Shown one piece after another: positions 10,013-19,004 of a DNA stretch of 64,000 bases. Position numbers and translations under genes: made by a program. Position 1 is the stretch's first letter. Each line of letters begins with the position of its first letter. A model generated the notes under the pieces. The model had not been told where the DNA came from. It saw only the letters and a list, made by a program, of their open reading frames with translations, and made no database searches. Origin of the DNA: Alishewanella agri BL06. GTDB taxonomy: Bacteria > Pseudomonadota > Gammaproteobacteria > Enterobacterales > Alteromonadaceae. Where the stretch lies: positions 124,001 through 188,000 of the forward strand of contig NZ_AKKU01000001.1 in the NCBI RefSeq assembly GCF_000272005.1. Reading direction: 5' to 3'.

Positions 10013-10630
10013 ATGGTACGTTTCCTAACATCGTTAATTATCGGTGCCGTGGTAACGTTCCTGTTGTTTCTGATTATGGCGCTGCTCATTGAGGGCAGCG
10101 GCGACCGGCGTCCTCCTGAGCAGGAGCGTATTATCATCGAGATTAATACGACACCGCCGGATTCAGATACACAGACGCGGACACCACCACCACCACCGCC
10201 ACCGCCACCACCGGCGCAGCCGCCACAGCAGCCGCAGCCGGAGCCTGAGATGAGTAATACTGCCGGTGCAGTATCGTTCAATATGCCAGGCTTGGATTTA
10301 GGCGCTAACACAGGTTTAGGTGACCCGGGTTCATTATTACGTGACGGTGATGCAACACCTATCGTCCGGATTGAGCCGCGCTACCCGGTGCAGGCAGCCC
10401 GTGATGGTTTGCAAGGTTGGGTAAGATTACGTTTTACTATTATGGAAGATGGTAGCGTAGACGAGGTTGAAGTGATTGAAGCTGAACCACGCCGCGTATT
10501 TGACCGTGAAGCAATTCGTGCGTTACGGCGCTGGAAATACAGCCCGAAAGTTGTTGACGGTAAACCAGTGCGTCAGCCTGGCCAACAGGTACAGCTGGAC
10601 TTTACTTTAGATATGGCTCAGGGAGGCTAA
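10013..10630 (+). CDS. tonB: TonB2 energy transducer
   Basis: A 205-aa TonB. It has an N-terminal membrane anchor (residues ~4-27), a short proline-rich periplasmic linker with a run of ten consecutive prolines near 59-68 followed by P/Q repeats, and a C-terminal TonB domain. The C-domain reads RIEPRYPVQAARDGLQGWV, continues through EAIRALRRWKYSPKV and ends VQLDFTL. The overall size and short linker fit TonB2 rather than the longer TonB1. It probably carries proton-motive energy to TonB-dependent receptors, none of which is encoded in this window. Confidence 0.92.
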   Translation: MVRFLTSLIIGAVVTFLLFLIMALLIEGSGDRRPPEQERIIIEINTTPPDSDTQTRTPPPPPPPPPPAQPPQQPQPEPEMSNTAGAVSFNMPGLDLGANTGLGDPGSLLRDGDATPIVRIEPRYPVQAARDGLQGWVRLRFTIMEDGSVDEVEVIEAEPRRVFDREAIRALRRWKYSPKVVDGKPVRQPGQQVQLDFTLDMAQGG

Positions 10631-10633
10631 GGT

Positions 10634-11899
10634 ATGAAAAAATTATCTCTGCTTACTTCAGCATTAATGGTCGCTGCGGCCGTTAGTTTTACCGTGCCGG
10701 CGATGGCGCAAGTAACACTGACTGACGCAGACCGTGCCCGTATCGAAGAGCGTAAAAGCCGTAAAACACAGCTACCCGGTGAACGGGTAGGTCGTGGTGT
10801 TACCAAAGCCTTTGAGCTTTACAACGAAGAAAAAGTTGATGAAGCTCTGAAAGTATTATTAGAAATTCGCGGTGGTAATGATTTCGATAATGCTTTCTTA
10901 GCGCGTTTTATTGGTAACTTATACGCCCAGAAAGACCCTAAGCAGGCGATCAAATATCTGGAACAGGCGACTAAGCCGGATGTGCTGAGTTTCGCCGATC
11001 AGGCAGGTTCGCTCAAATTAGTTGCTGATTTGCAATCGATGGAGAATATGCATCGGGATGCAATCAAAAACTACGAGTCCTGGCTGCGTTTTACCGGTGA
11101 AAATGATGCCGACGTCTACCTGCGTATTGCCAACGCGTACTATCAACTGCAGGACTACCAGAAAGTGCTGGTGCCGATTGATAATGCGATTCGGTATGCC
11201 AGAGAGCCCAATAAGCAACATTATATGTTGAAGATGGGCGCACTGTACGAGTCAAAGAATTATCCAAAGACAGTCGAAACCGTAGAAACTATGGTGCAAT
11301 TGTTCCCAGAAGAGCGCCAGTTCTGGGTATACCTGGGTAACTTTTACACTCTGGTAGAAAACTACGAGAAGTCGCTTAGTGCGTTACAAATTGCCTATAA
11401 CAACGGCTATTTGGAATCAGAGTCGGAGTTAAAGTTAATTGGTCAGATGTATGCGAATAACAATATTCCATACAAAGCAGCAACTCTTTATGAAAAATAC
11501 TTAAAGAGCGGTAAGATCAAAAAAGATCGTACTATGCTGACGGCCATTGCTTCTAACTTCCAGGCTGCGCGTGAGTTTGGCAAAGCTGCGCAGTACTACG
11601 GTGAGCTGGCTGCGCTGACCAACGAAGCTGACGCTTATCGTCGTCAAGGCTTTGCATATATGTCGATTCAACGTTATAACGATGCCATCAAAGCCTTTGA
11701 AGCTTCGTTAGCGCGTGAATCTAGCAATGCTGGTCGGGTGCATATGAGCATGGTTGATGCGTATCTGAGTCAGGGTAAACTGCGTGAAGCTTTCGCTTCG
11801 TTACAGCAAGCCAAACGTGACTCAGCAACCGCTCGTCAGGCTAACAGCTACGAAAACTACATCAGAGAAAAAGCCCGCGTTAAAGGCATTACTCTGTAA
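10634..11899 (+). CDS. Exported TPR protein of the TonB2 operon
   Basis: A 421-aa tetratricopeptide protein with a clear signal peptide (MKKLSLLTSALMVAAAVSFT, cleavage near AMAQ). TPR-like helical pairs repeat from about residue 60 to the end (for example FLARFIGNLYAQKDPKQAIK, ADVYLRIANAYYQLQDYQKV and RRQGFAYMSIQRYNDAIKAF). It starts 3 bp after the tonB stop and closes the operon before a strong terminator. TPR proteins of this kind accompany TtpC/TonB2 modules in related bacteria, where they are thought to act as a periplasmic scaffold. No enzymatic signature is visible. Confidence 0.85.
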   Translation: MKKLSLLTSALMVAAAVSFTVPAMAQVTLTDADRARIEERKSRKTQLPGERVGRGVTKAFELYNEEKVDEALKVLLEIRGGNDFDNAFLARFIGNLYAQKDPKQAIKYLEQATKPDVLSFADQAGSLKLVADLQSMENMHRDAIKNYESWLRFTGENDADVYLRIANAYYQLQDYQKVLVPIDNAIRYAREPNKQHYMLKMGALYESKNYPKTVETVETMVQLFPEERQFWVYLGNFYTLVENYEKSLSALQIAYNNGYLESESELKLIGQMYANNNIPYKAATLYEKYLKSGKIKKDRTMLTAIASNFQAAREFGKAAQYYGELAALTNEADAYRRQGFAYMSIQRYNDAIKAFEASLARESSNAGRVHMSMVDAYLSQGKLREAFASLQQAKRDSATARQANSYENYIREKARVKGITL

Positions 11900-11918
11900 G
11901 CTAGTTGCTTAGAAATAA

Positions 11919-11943
11919 AAAACCCGCTGCGGCGGGTTTTTTT
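11919..11943. terminator. Bidirectional terminator between TPR gene and prsR
   Basis: The stem AACCCGC/GCGGGTT is flanked by A-run and T-run on opposite sides, so it can stop transcription from both the TonB2 operon (plus) and prsR (minus). Confidence 0.85.
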
Positions 11944-11990
11944 ATGCCTCAAATCAGAGAGTGTTGAGGCTTACTGATTTCAGTGCCTGC

Positions 11991-13358
11991 TTATTGTGTC
12001 AGCTCGTTATCGCTTTGTTTTAAATCATACAGCTTATATTTTTCGATCAGCGCATACAGTGTCGGTCGGGTGATACCTAAGAGATCGGCGGTCTTCGACA
12101 AGTTACTATTTGCCAGTGCATAAGCGTGGCGAATACCTTCCGATTCGGCTTCTTCACGGATCTGCCGTAATGTCGGGCAGCTGGCTTTGCTGGTGCTATG
12201 TTGTAACCCTAACTCTTCGGCACTTAGAAACTTACTCTCGGCCAGGATGACTGCAGATTTTAGTTTATTCTGCAATTCGCGGATATTTCCCGGCCAGCTA
12301 TGTGCCAACATTGCCTGGGTCGCGCATTCAGTAAAACCCTGAATTTGCGTTTTGTATTCCTGATTAAAGCGATGTAGCAGGGCTTTAGCAATCAAAATAA
12401 TGTCATGACCACGATTGCGCAGGGCCGGGATCTTTAGCACGATTTCACTGATCCGATAATACAAGTCTTCCCGAAAACTTTGCTGCGCCACCATTTCCGT
12501 CAGATCGCGATGCGTGGCGCAAATAACCCGAACATCGACCTCAATTTCACTGCGCCCACCAATGCGTTCTATTACGCGCTCTTGTAAAAAGCGCAGCATC
12601 TTGGCTTGAAGCGATAGCGGCATATCGCCAATTTCATCCAATAATAAGGTACCGCCATTGGCACACTCGATTTTGCCCAAGGTGGTCTTTACCGCACCGG
12701 TAAAGGCACCTTTTTCATAACCAAAGAGTTCGCTCTCTAGCAGGTTTTCGGGAATCGAGGCGCAGTTAATGGCAATAAAGGGCTTGTTAGCGCGAGGACT
12801 TTGTCGGTGAATAGCACGGGCGAACACCTCTTTACCAGTACCACTTTCACCCAATAACAAGGTCGTGATTTCAGTTGGCGCAATCTTTTCTACCGTGCGG
12901 CAGGCTTTCTGAATTGCTTCACTATTACCAATAATATCGGCTTGCTGCTGATAACTGGCACGCAGTGCTTTGTTTTCATTTTCCAGCTCAGTCAGTTTAA
13001 AAGCACGCTGTAAAATAATGTTTAAGACGTCAGCATCGAGAGGTTTTTGATAGTAATCATAGGCACCCAGAGCGATAGCTTGCAACGCATGGCTATTATC
13101 GGTGCTGCCAGTAATCACTATTACTTTGGTATCGGGTTTGCTGCTTAAAATGTCGGACAGACAAGCCATACCTTCAGAAGCATTCGCTGGATCAGGTGGT
13201 AAACCTAAATCCAGTGTCACCACTGCAGGCTCAAAGCGTCGTAGCTGTGTCATAGCTTGTTGGCGATCCGATGCAAAAACCAGCTCGTAGTCACTCAGAC
13301 TCCATTTCAGCTGCTTTTGGATCCCCAAATCGTCTTCAATAACTAAAACGGTATGCAT
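11991..13358 (-). CDS. prsR: PEP-CTERM system response regulator PrsR (NtrC family)
   Basis: A sigma-54-dependent transcription activator of 455 aa. Domains in order are: a receiver (1-~125) with phosphorylatable D50 in TLDLGL and K in YYQKPL; an AAA+ sigma-54 interaction domain (~145-385) with Walker A GESGTGKE, the GAFTGA loop and Walker B GGTLLLDEIGD; and a Fis-type helix-turn-helix (~410-445, NLSKTADLLGITRPTLY). This layout and sequence match the PEP-CTERM-box regulator family (TIGR02915). It follows prsK after one base on the same strand. Two sigma-54 promoters in front of PEP-CTERM genes in this window are obvious candidate targets. Confidence 0.93.
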   Translation of the reverse strand: MHTVLVIEDDLGIQKQLKWSLSDYELVFASDRQQAMTQLRRFEPAVVTLDLGLPPDPANASEGMACLSDILSSKPDTKVIVITGSTDNSHALQAIALGAYDYYQKPLDADVLNIILQRAFKLTELENENKALRASYQQQADIIGNSEAIQKACRTVEKIAPTEITTLLLGESGTGKEVFARAIHRQSPRANKPFIAINCASIPENLLESELFGYEKGAFTGAVKTTLGKIECANGGTLLLDEIGDMPLSLQAKMLRFLQERVIERIGGRSEIEVDVRVICATHRDLTEMVAQQSFREDLYYRISEIVLKIPALRNRGHDIILIAKALLHRFNQEYKTQIQGFTECATQAMLAHSWPGNIRELQNKLKSAVILAESKFLSAEELGLQHSTSKASCPTLRQIREEAESEGIRHAYALANSNLSKTADLLGITRPTLYALIEKYKLYDLKQSDNELTQ

Positions 13359-13359
13359 A

Positions 13360-15426
13360 TTACAATCCTTGTCCCGCAGGAGCTGCCGTTGTGGTGTTGT
13401 AAGAGGAGTGTAACGGAAGTCGGATGCTAAAGGTAGTGCCTACCCCTGGTTCACTGCTGACCGTAAGGGTGCCGCCAGCTTGCTCGATAAAGGTTTTCGC
13501 GTCATACACACCTATCCCCATACCAGCGTTACCTTTGGTGGTGTCAAAAGGCTTAAACAGCCGTTGCTCGATAAAGTCAGCGGTCATGCCGCAGCCTGTA
13601 TCCTGAATATGTATTACCAGGTCGTGTTGCTCTTGTGCCAGGTAGAGGTCAATTCGGCCATCGGTTGCGGTAGCATGTTGTGCATTATCCAGCAGGTGAA
13701 ACAGCACATTAGCGAAGCGGTGTTGGTCCAGAGTCAGTTGGTAATCCTCTGAGAAGTGCAGTTCTGGTGTTGGTGCTTTATTGGCACAGCGCTCGGTAAT
13801 GACTTTTTGGATTAAGCGGCCAACTGAAAAGCTGCTTTGGCGCTCAGCGGCAGACTGTTTAGTGCTAAGTTGTTGCAGCATATGCTCCAGACGTTGTTGC
13901 ATAGCACCAAGAGTCGCGAAGCTATCGTCAATAAACTCCGGGTTATGTTTATGCTTAATAGCGTTACGTAACAGTAAATCCAATTGTGCCTTAATATTTT
14001 TTAAGTCATGAACAACAAAAGCAGACATTCTGCTAAAGGCGGCAAACTGCGCATTTTCACTCAATTTGTCGCTGCTTTGCATCAATTGTAGTAGTGCTGA
14101 AACTTGCTCAGATACCACGCTCAGGTAGTCCCGAAGTTCCCAGTTTAGTGGTAAGCGTTGTGCCGGGTCAGTTTGCATCAGACAGACGCCCCATAATCCT
14201 TCCTGGGTGCGGATCGGCAGTAACAGCTGGCTATGGAGTTGAGTTCTATCAAGACCCTGAAGTAGACGGCTGTCATTACTGCTCAGATCAAGTTGCCAGT
14301 GTTGGTCTCGATAAGTCTGATAATAGCGTTGTAATAACACAAGCTCAGTTTCGCTCAGTGCCGGGCTTTGAATATTAGCGAGCACTTTAACGCTGGCGTT
14401 AGCCTGATATTGGATCAGGGCTCCCTGATTATAATTTATGGCTGCCAGCCAGACTTTTAGTACTTCCTGATAACGGTTATCCTGGGATAAATTGATCGCT
14501 TGCAAACCACGGGTCAGTTTTAACCATTGTTCGCGATAGTCAAAACGATTTTCAAAAAAGTGTTTCTCAATAAACACCTTAATTTTGCGACGCATTGTTG
14601 CAGAAAATAGCAACAACAACATCAGGACAAAACCAAGAACAATAAAGCTGGTTTGCAGGAGTTCAGACCAACTACCACCGACATAACGCAGATAAAAGCC
14701 CGTTAGTGCTAATAAGCAGAGATACACACCCGCAGCGAGAACCAGTGTACTTTGCAACACCACATCGCGCGAAATATACACCCTGATATCCCAGGCACTG
14801 ATCCGCCGGATCGAGACGGTTAGAACCGGCACTAATACTGCGAATACAAAGCCCCTGGCCTGCCACAGCTGTATATCGATGCGGGCAAACAGTGCTGATT
14901 CAGCGAGTAGGACAAAGTCAAAAATAATACTGGCGGCCAGTGCAATAACCAATGGTTTAAATTGCCAGCGTTCAGAAATGGATGCTTTGCGGTACAAGGC
15001 CTCTAACATCGCCAGTTGAACAACACAAAATGCCAGACTGCCGGTGTATAACAGGCTACTGTTGGCGGGTAAAAGCAGGGCGATTAATAACCAAACTATA
15101 GCCAACAGTGCAGTAATTAAGGTGTAAGGCTTGTTAATAAACTCCAGAAGATATTTATGGGGCTGTAAGGCGGCTAATAAAAACAACAACAGGGTGAGCT
15201 GACGACTAAGTTCGACAATCTTGGAGAGATTATTGCTATATGGCGAAGCTTGTGTCACCGCATAATACAGTGCCCAAACAAAGCTGCTGAGAACAAAAAC
15301 GATTAATAGTAATTTAGGTACATTGCGGCTGCGGGTAGTAAGGACGAGAAGCAATAAACCAAAATAAGCGAAAGCTGCCAGGGTAAAGCCAATTTGCTCT
15401 GGCGAGAGTACTGCTAACCAATCCAT
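13360..15426 (-). CDS. prsK: PEP-CTERM system sensor histidine kinase PrsK
   Basis: A 688-aa membrane histidine kinase. The N-terminal third holds about eight to nine hydrophobic helices (residues ~8-285). A GAF-like region follows (~310-450). The dimerisation His is in FVVHDLKNIKAQL (~470). The C-terminal HATPase_c domain has an N-box LFHLLDNAQHA, a G1 box QDTGCGMT and a G2 box GNAGMGIGVYDAKTF. The H-box variant HDLKN and the architecture are those of the PrsK family (TIGR02916). It lies between the protease and prsR with 1-bp gaps, so the three genes form one transcription unit. Confidence 0.93.
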   Translation of the reverse strand: MDWLAVLSPEQIGFTLAAFAYFGLLLLVLTTRSRNVPKLLLIVFVLSSFVWALYYAVTQASPYSNNLSKIVELSRQLTLLLFLLAALQPHKYLLEFINKPYTLITALLAIVWLLIALLLPANSSLLYTGSLAFCVVQLAMLEALYRKASISERWQFKPLVIALAASIIFDFVLLAESALFARIDIQLWQARGFVFAVLVPVLTVSIRRISAWDIRVYISRDVVLQSTLVLAAGVYLCLLALTGFYLRYVGGSWSELLQTSFIVLGFVLMLLLLFSATMRRKIKVFIEKHFFENRFDYREQWLKLTRGLQAINLSQDNRYQEVLKVWLAAINYNQGALIQYQANASVKVLANIQSPALSETELVLLQRYYQTYRDQHWQLDLSSNDSRLLQGLDRTQLHSQLLLPIRTQEGLWGVCLMQTDPAQRLPLNWELRDYLSVVSEQVSALLQLMQSSDKLSENAQFAAFSRMSAFVVHDLKNIKAQLDLLLRNAIKHKHNPEFIDDSFATLGAMQQRLEHMLQQLSTKQSAAERQSSFSVGRLIQKVITERCANKAPTPELHFSEDYQLTLDQHRFANVLFHLLDNAQHATATDGRIDLYLAQEQHDLVIHIQDTGCGMTADFIEQRLFKPFDTTKGNAGMGIGVYDAKTFIEQAGGTLTVSSEPGVGTTFSIRLPLHSSYNTTTAAPAGQGL

Positions 15427-15427
15427 A

Positions 15428-16186
15428 TTAATTCGGTTGCTCCAGCAAGTTAATCAGATGCTGAACCGGAATTGCATAGGTAATACCACTGGGATCGCTG
15501 AGTACAGCTTCACGGGTACTTTTAATATAAACCTGATTGATAATGCCAATCACTTCACCGCTGTCTGCCAGATACAACGGGCTGCCACTATTACCTGGAT
15601 AGGCCATAAGATCGAGCTGATAAACCAGGTAGGGGGCTCCCAGGCGTCTGACGGCAGCTGCATGCAGGTTTGCGGAATTATCTACCGGTATGGCTATTGG
15701 AGTATGGGCGGCGATTATTCCCCGGTGTGTAGCGGGATACAAGCCTAGTATCTGAGTAATTGGGAAGCCGGTAATCGCAACCTCAGCACCTTCAGTAACC
15801 AGATTATTACTACGATGCAGCGTTAATTGCGGTAAAGATTGTTCGATATGTAAGATCGCCAAATCATATGCCATAGCGGTGTCTTGTTTCTGAATGAAAT
15901 GCTGCACCACCTGACTACCCTGACCAGATAATACAACGTATTGCTCTTGGCGATTGCTATCCAGTGGTGCCGCGATGACATGATAGTTCGTTACAATACG
16001 ATTACCCGGGGTTACCACAAAACCGGTGCCGACGAGTCGAACTCTGGGAGAAGCGGTCGGGTTAAAAATACCAATGGCGACGATTCCGGGCTTTACTTGC
16101 TTAATCGTGTCAGATAATGGCTTGGCTGAGGCTGCCAGAGGCAATAATAAAGTTAAAATCAATAAATTGAGAAAAACATGCCGCAT
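15428..16186 (-). CDS. Exported trypsin-like serine protease co-transcribed with prsKR
   Basis: A 252-aa S1/DegP-like protease with a signal peptide (hydrophobic residues 4-19, cleavage near ASA). The catalytic triad is visible: H69 in TNYHVIAA, D108 in AYDLAILHI and S200 in YPGNSGSPL. There is no PDZ domain, so it is a single-domain periplasmic or exported protease. Its stop is one base before the prsK start, which makes it the first gene of the prsKR unit. A role in signal sensing or turnover of PEP-CTERM proteins is inference from position only. Confidence 0.82.
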   Translation of the reverse strand: MRHVFLNLLILTLLLPLAASAKPLSDTIKQVKPGIVAIGIFNPTASPRVRLVGTGFVVTPGNRIVTNYHVIAAPLDSNRQEQYVVLSGQGSQVVQHFIQKQDTAMAYDLAILHIEQSLPQLTLHRSNNLVTEGAEVAITGFPITQILGLYPATHRGIIAAHTPIAIPVDNSANLHAAAVRRLGAPYLVYQLDLMAYPGNSGSPLYLADSGEVIGIINQVYIKSTREAVLSDPSGITYAIPVQHLINLLEQPN

Positions 16187-16367
16187 ATCAATTGCTCACC
16201 TTAGCGTATTCCATTGTTATGTATTAATCTTAAACCAAGAGTGTGAAAAATGCGCGTGAAAATAGTTTAATAATTAACAAACAAGATCTTGTGTTTTTTT
16301 AATTGATGGTGAACAGTATAGGGTGTTGCAACCACCATGAGTGCCGTAGGCAGAGACAGAGGGAATT

Positions 16368-17243
16368 ATGAAAAGGCTCAGAGCGTTGGCGGATAAACCG
16401 GTGATCGGTGGCATGGTGAAAAAGGCAATATCGACTCTCGCGAGCAATGATGCCAAACATATCTCAGAACACTTTTCTAAGTACCTTAAACCACAAGTTG
16501 CGGCATCGGACGATTTGAAGCACGAGGTATTTCGCCTAAGACACAATGTCTATTGTGAAGAGTTACACTTCGAAGATCTCAAACCAAACCATGAAGAGTT
16601 TGACGAGTTTGATGCGCATTCTATTCATTGTTTTATACGCCATGTTGCGACCACGCAAATGGCTGGCACAGTGCGGCTTATTACGTCAGATTCTGCAGAA
16701 CAACTGCTGCCGATAGAAAAATTCTGTATGCATGCCATTGAAGATCAAAGCCTCAGCCCAAAAAATTTTCCAAGAGAGAATATTTGCGAGTTCTCCCGAT
16801 TGGCTGTGCCGGCCATGTTCCGTAAGCGGGCAATCGACAAGTTCGCCGGCGCCGCAACCGGTGCGATAGATGAGACTACCTTTTCCGCGAATGAATTGCG
16901 CTGCTTTCCATACATTGCGATTTGCTTGTATATGGCCGCTGCTGCTATGGCTTTTCATACCAATCGCTTACATGCTTTTGTGATGATGGAACCCCGTCTG
17001 GCGCGAAGTTTGAGTTTTGTAGGTATTCATTTTAAACAGCTTGGAGAGCCAGTTGAGTACCACGGCAAGCGTGCTGCTTACTATATTAATTCTGACATGT
17101 TCCGGAAGAATATTTCGTCAGGTTATATCAAGTTAATGAAGTCTATTGAGAAAGAGCTTTTCGCAGAGCAGAAGCCTGTTGGTCAGGTTGATACGATACC
17201 GGATAAGACCTTAATCTTTGTACCCTCCTTAAGCGGATTGTAG
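16368..17243 (+). CDS. PEP-CTERM/exosortase system-associated acyltransferase
   Basis: A 291-aa protein related to N-acyl amino acid/homoserine lactone synthases (family TIGR03694). The conserved pattern VFRLRHNVYCEELHFED (~54-70), the FDEFDAHSIHCFIRH strand and the ENICEFSRLAVPAMFRKR core correspond to the autoinducer-synthase fold. The substrate is not known for the family. The ATG at 16368 has a good AGAGGGAATT ribosome site. The FAD oxidase starts one or four bases after its stop, so the two are translationally linked. The gene is divergent from the protease-prsK-prsR unit. Confidence 0.87.
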   Translation: MKRLRALADKPVIGGMVKKAISTLASNDAKHISEHFSKYLKPQVAASDDLKHEVFRLRHNVYCEELHFEDLKPNHEEFDEFDAHSIHCFIRHVATTQMAGTVRLITSDSAEQLLPIEKFCMHAIEDQSLSPKNFPRENICEFSRLAVPAMFRKRAIDKFAGAATGAIDETTFSANELRCFPYIAICLYMAAAAMAFHTNRLHAFVMMEPRLARSLSFVGIHFKQLGEPVEYHGKRAAYYINSDMFRKNISSGYIKLMKSIEKELFAEQKPVGQVDTIPDKTLIFVPSLSGL

Positions 17244-17244
17244 A

Positions 17245-18858
17245 GTGATGCTTGCCGAGCGAATTCGCCAGCATCTATCTGCTGACGCTGAGATTGTGGT
17301 TGCTGCCAAGGAACTGCAAAGCTATCGTTATAATTGCGAGGGCAACCCTGACAATGTGCACCTGGTGGTAAAGGTCAAAACAGAGTCAGATATTCTGGCG
17401 TTGTTAGCGCTGGCGAGAGAGTTAGCGCAGTCAGAGCAAGCTTTTCAGGTTTTTCCAATCAGTACTGGTCGTAACTGGGGTTATAACTCAGCAACCCCTA
17501 ATAGACCTGCTGTTATCCTTGATCTTGGCGCTTTAAACAAAATCAGAGTAATAGACGCCAATTTGGGCTTATTTGCAGTGCAGCCCGGCGTTACCCAACA
17601 ACAGCTACGGGATTTCTTAGATCAGCAACAACTTGCCTTTATGGTACCCGTTACTGGGGCAGGCCCCAGCTGCAGTATTCTGGCAAACGCCCTTGAACGG
17701 GGTTATGGCATAACACCCTACACCGATCATTTTGGTGCGGTAACCGCAATGCGGGCCATCCTGGCTGATGGCAGCATTGTGCAATCTGCCGTAGCTGAAT
17801 TAGACCAAAGCGCCGAACAGCTAATCGATCATACCTACAAATATGGCGTTGGGCCCTACCTGGATGGGCTTTGGACGCAAAGTAATCTCGCTATAGTCAG
17901 TGAGCTAACCCTTAGGTTAAAAGCGCAGCCACAGGCATTTGAAGCATTTTATATCCAGTTTCAGCACGACACGGATTTTGAAGTTGCGCAGCAAATCGTA
18001 TTTCAGATTTTACGTGATCTGGAAGGCGTAGTTGGCTCAGTCAATATAATGGACCGCCGAAGGGTTGCGGCCATGATGGCGGATAATCCAAATGGTCGGG
18101 CGGCTCACCAGGTAATGTCAGATAGCCAGGTTGCCCGGATCGCTAAAGATTATGATATTCCGGCCTGGACCATTGCCGGGACTTTGTACGGACGCAGTAA
18201 AGTGGTACTAGCGGCTGCTAAAGAGGTTAAGCTACTGATTGCTGGCAGAGCCTCTAAAGTGTTATTTTCCAGTAGTTTGCTAATTAAAGCCGGCAAATTG
18301 GCGGTTAAACTCTTTCCCTCCTTATTAGCAAAGCCGGCAAAAATGTTAGCTTCGTTAGATGCCGGCATTGATATTATGCGCGGCATTCCAAATCAGGTGG
18401 CGCTGCCATTGGCGTACTGGCGTAATCCGACTACGATACCCGATCGCAATCGGCCGTTAAACCCTGCTACCGATAATTGCGGTCTACTTTGGTACGCGCC
18501 TTTGGTGCCGATGCGGGCCGTGGCGATGCGAGACTATATTAACCATATCAGAAGTGTGTGTCCCAGATATGGTATCGAACCCATGATCACCTTTACCAAT
18601 CTGCGGCACGATATGGTAGACAGCACTATCCCCATCGTGTTTAACCGTAATGATCCGGTAGCAATGCAGCAAGCTAAAGCGTGTTTGCACGAGCTGGTGA
18701 GTATTGGTTTAACCAAGGGTTGGGTGCCGTATCGGCTTAATTTAGAGCAGCAGGCAGAATTGATTAGTGATAAAGCCATGTTTTGGCAGGTGGTTAAAAA
18801 ACTAAAATTCGTGCTTGACCCCAATAATATCATTTCTCCGGGCCGGTATTCTCTTTAA
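17245..18858 (+). CDS. FAD-binding oxidase of the PCMH/vanillyl-alcohol oxidase type
   Basis: A 537-aa flavoprotein (536 if it starts at the ATG at 17248 rather than the GTG at 17245). The N-terminal half is a PCMH-type FAD-binding domain: VFPISTGRNWGYNSATPNRP (~71-90), AVILDLGALNKI and GVTQQQLRDFLDQ, followed by an ERGYGITPYTDHF segment like p-cresol methylhydroxylase and vanillyl-alcohol oxidase. The C-terminal half is the substrate-cap domain, ending LDPNNIISPGRY. No signal peptide is seen. The substrate is unknown. Tight coupling to the exosortase-associated acyltransferase suggests they act on the same small molecule or lipid, which is inference. Confidence 0.85.
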   Translation: MMLAERIRQHLSADAEIVVAAKELQSYRYNCEGNPDNVHLVVKVKTESDILALLALARELAQSEQAFQVFPISTGRNWGYNSATPNRPAVILDLGALNKIRVIDANLGLFAVQPGVTQQQLRDFLDQQQLAFMVPVTGAGPSCSILANALERGYGITPYTDHFGAVTAMRAILADGSIVQSAVAELDQSAEQLIDHTYKYGVGPYLDGLWTQSNLAIVSELTLRLKAQPQAFEAFYIQFQHDTDFEVAQQIVFQILRDLEGVVGSVNIMDRRRVAAMMADNPNGRAAHQVMSDSQVARIAKDYDIPAWTIAGTLYGRSKVVLAAAKEVKLLIAGRASKVLFSSSLLIKAGKLAVKLFPSLLAKPAKMLASLDAGIDIMRGIPNQVALPLAYWRNPTTIPDRNRPLNPATDNCGLLWYAPLVPMRAVAMRDYINHIRSVCPRYGIEPMITFTNLRHDMVDSTIPIVFNRNDPVAMQQAKACLHELVSIGLTKGWVPYRLNLEQQAELISDKAMFWQVVKKLKFVLDPNNIISPGRYSL

Positions 18859-18949
18859 TAGTTTGTAAAAAGCGAATAGAGACAGGCATTCTGATACAAA
18901 TGGCAACGTAGTTTTTTAGATTTGCGTCTTTAGTCAGTTAACGACAATA

Positions 18950-18982
18950 AAAAAAGATGGCGAATTAGGCGCCATCTTTTTT
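18950..18982. terminator. Bidirectional terminator between FAD oxidase and PEP-CTERM gene
   Basis: Stem GATGGCG/CGCCATC with a 7-base loop, flanked by an A-run and a T-run. It can serve both convergent genes. Confidence 0.85.
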
Positions 18983-19004
18983 ATGTTATCAAGCTTTAGT
19001 CGTA

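Noticed and set aside
9985-10311. Glycine/cysteine-rich minus-strand protein opposite tonB
   Set aside because: It is the reverse reading of the polyproline codons of TonB and has no start signals.
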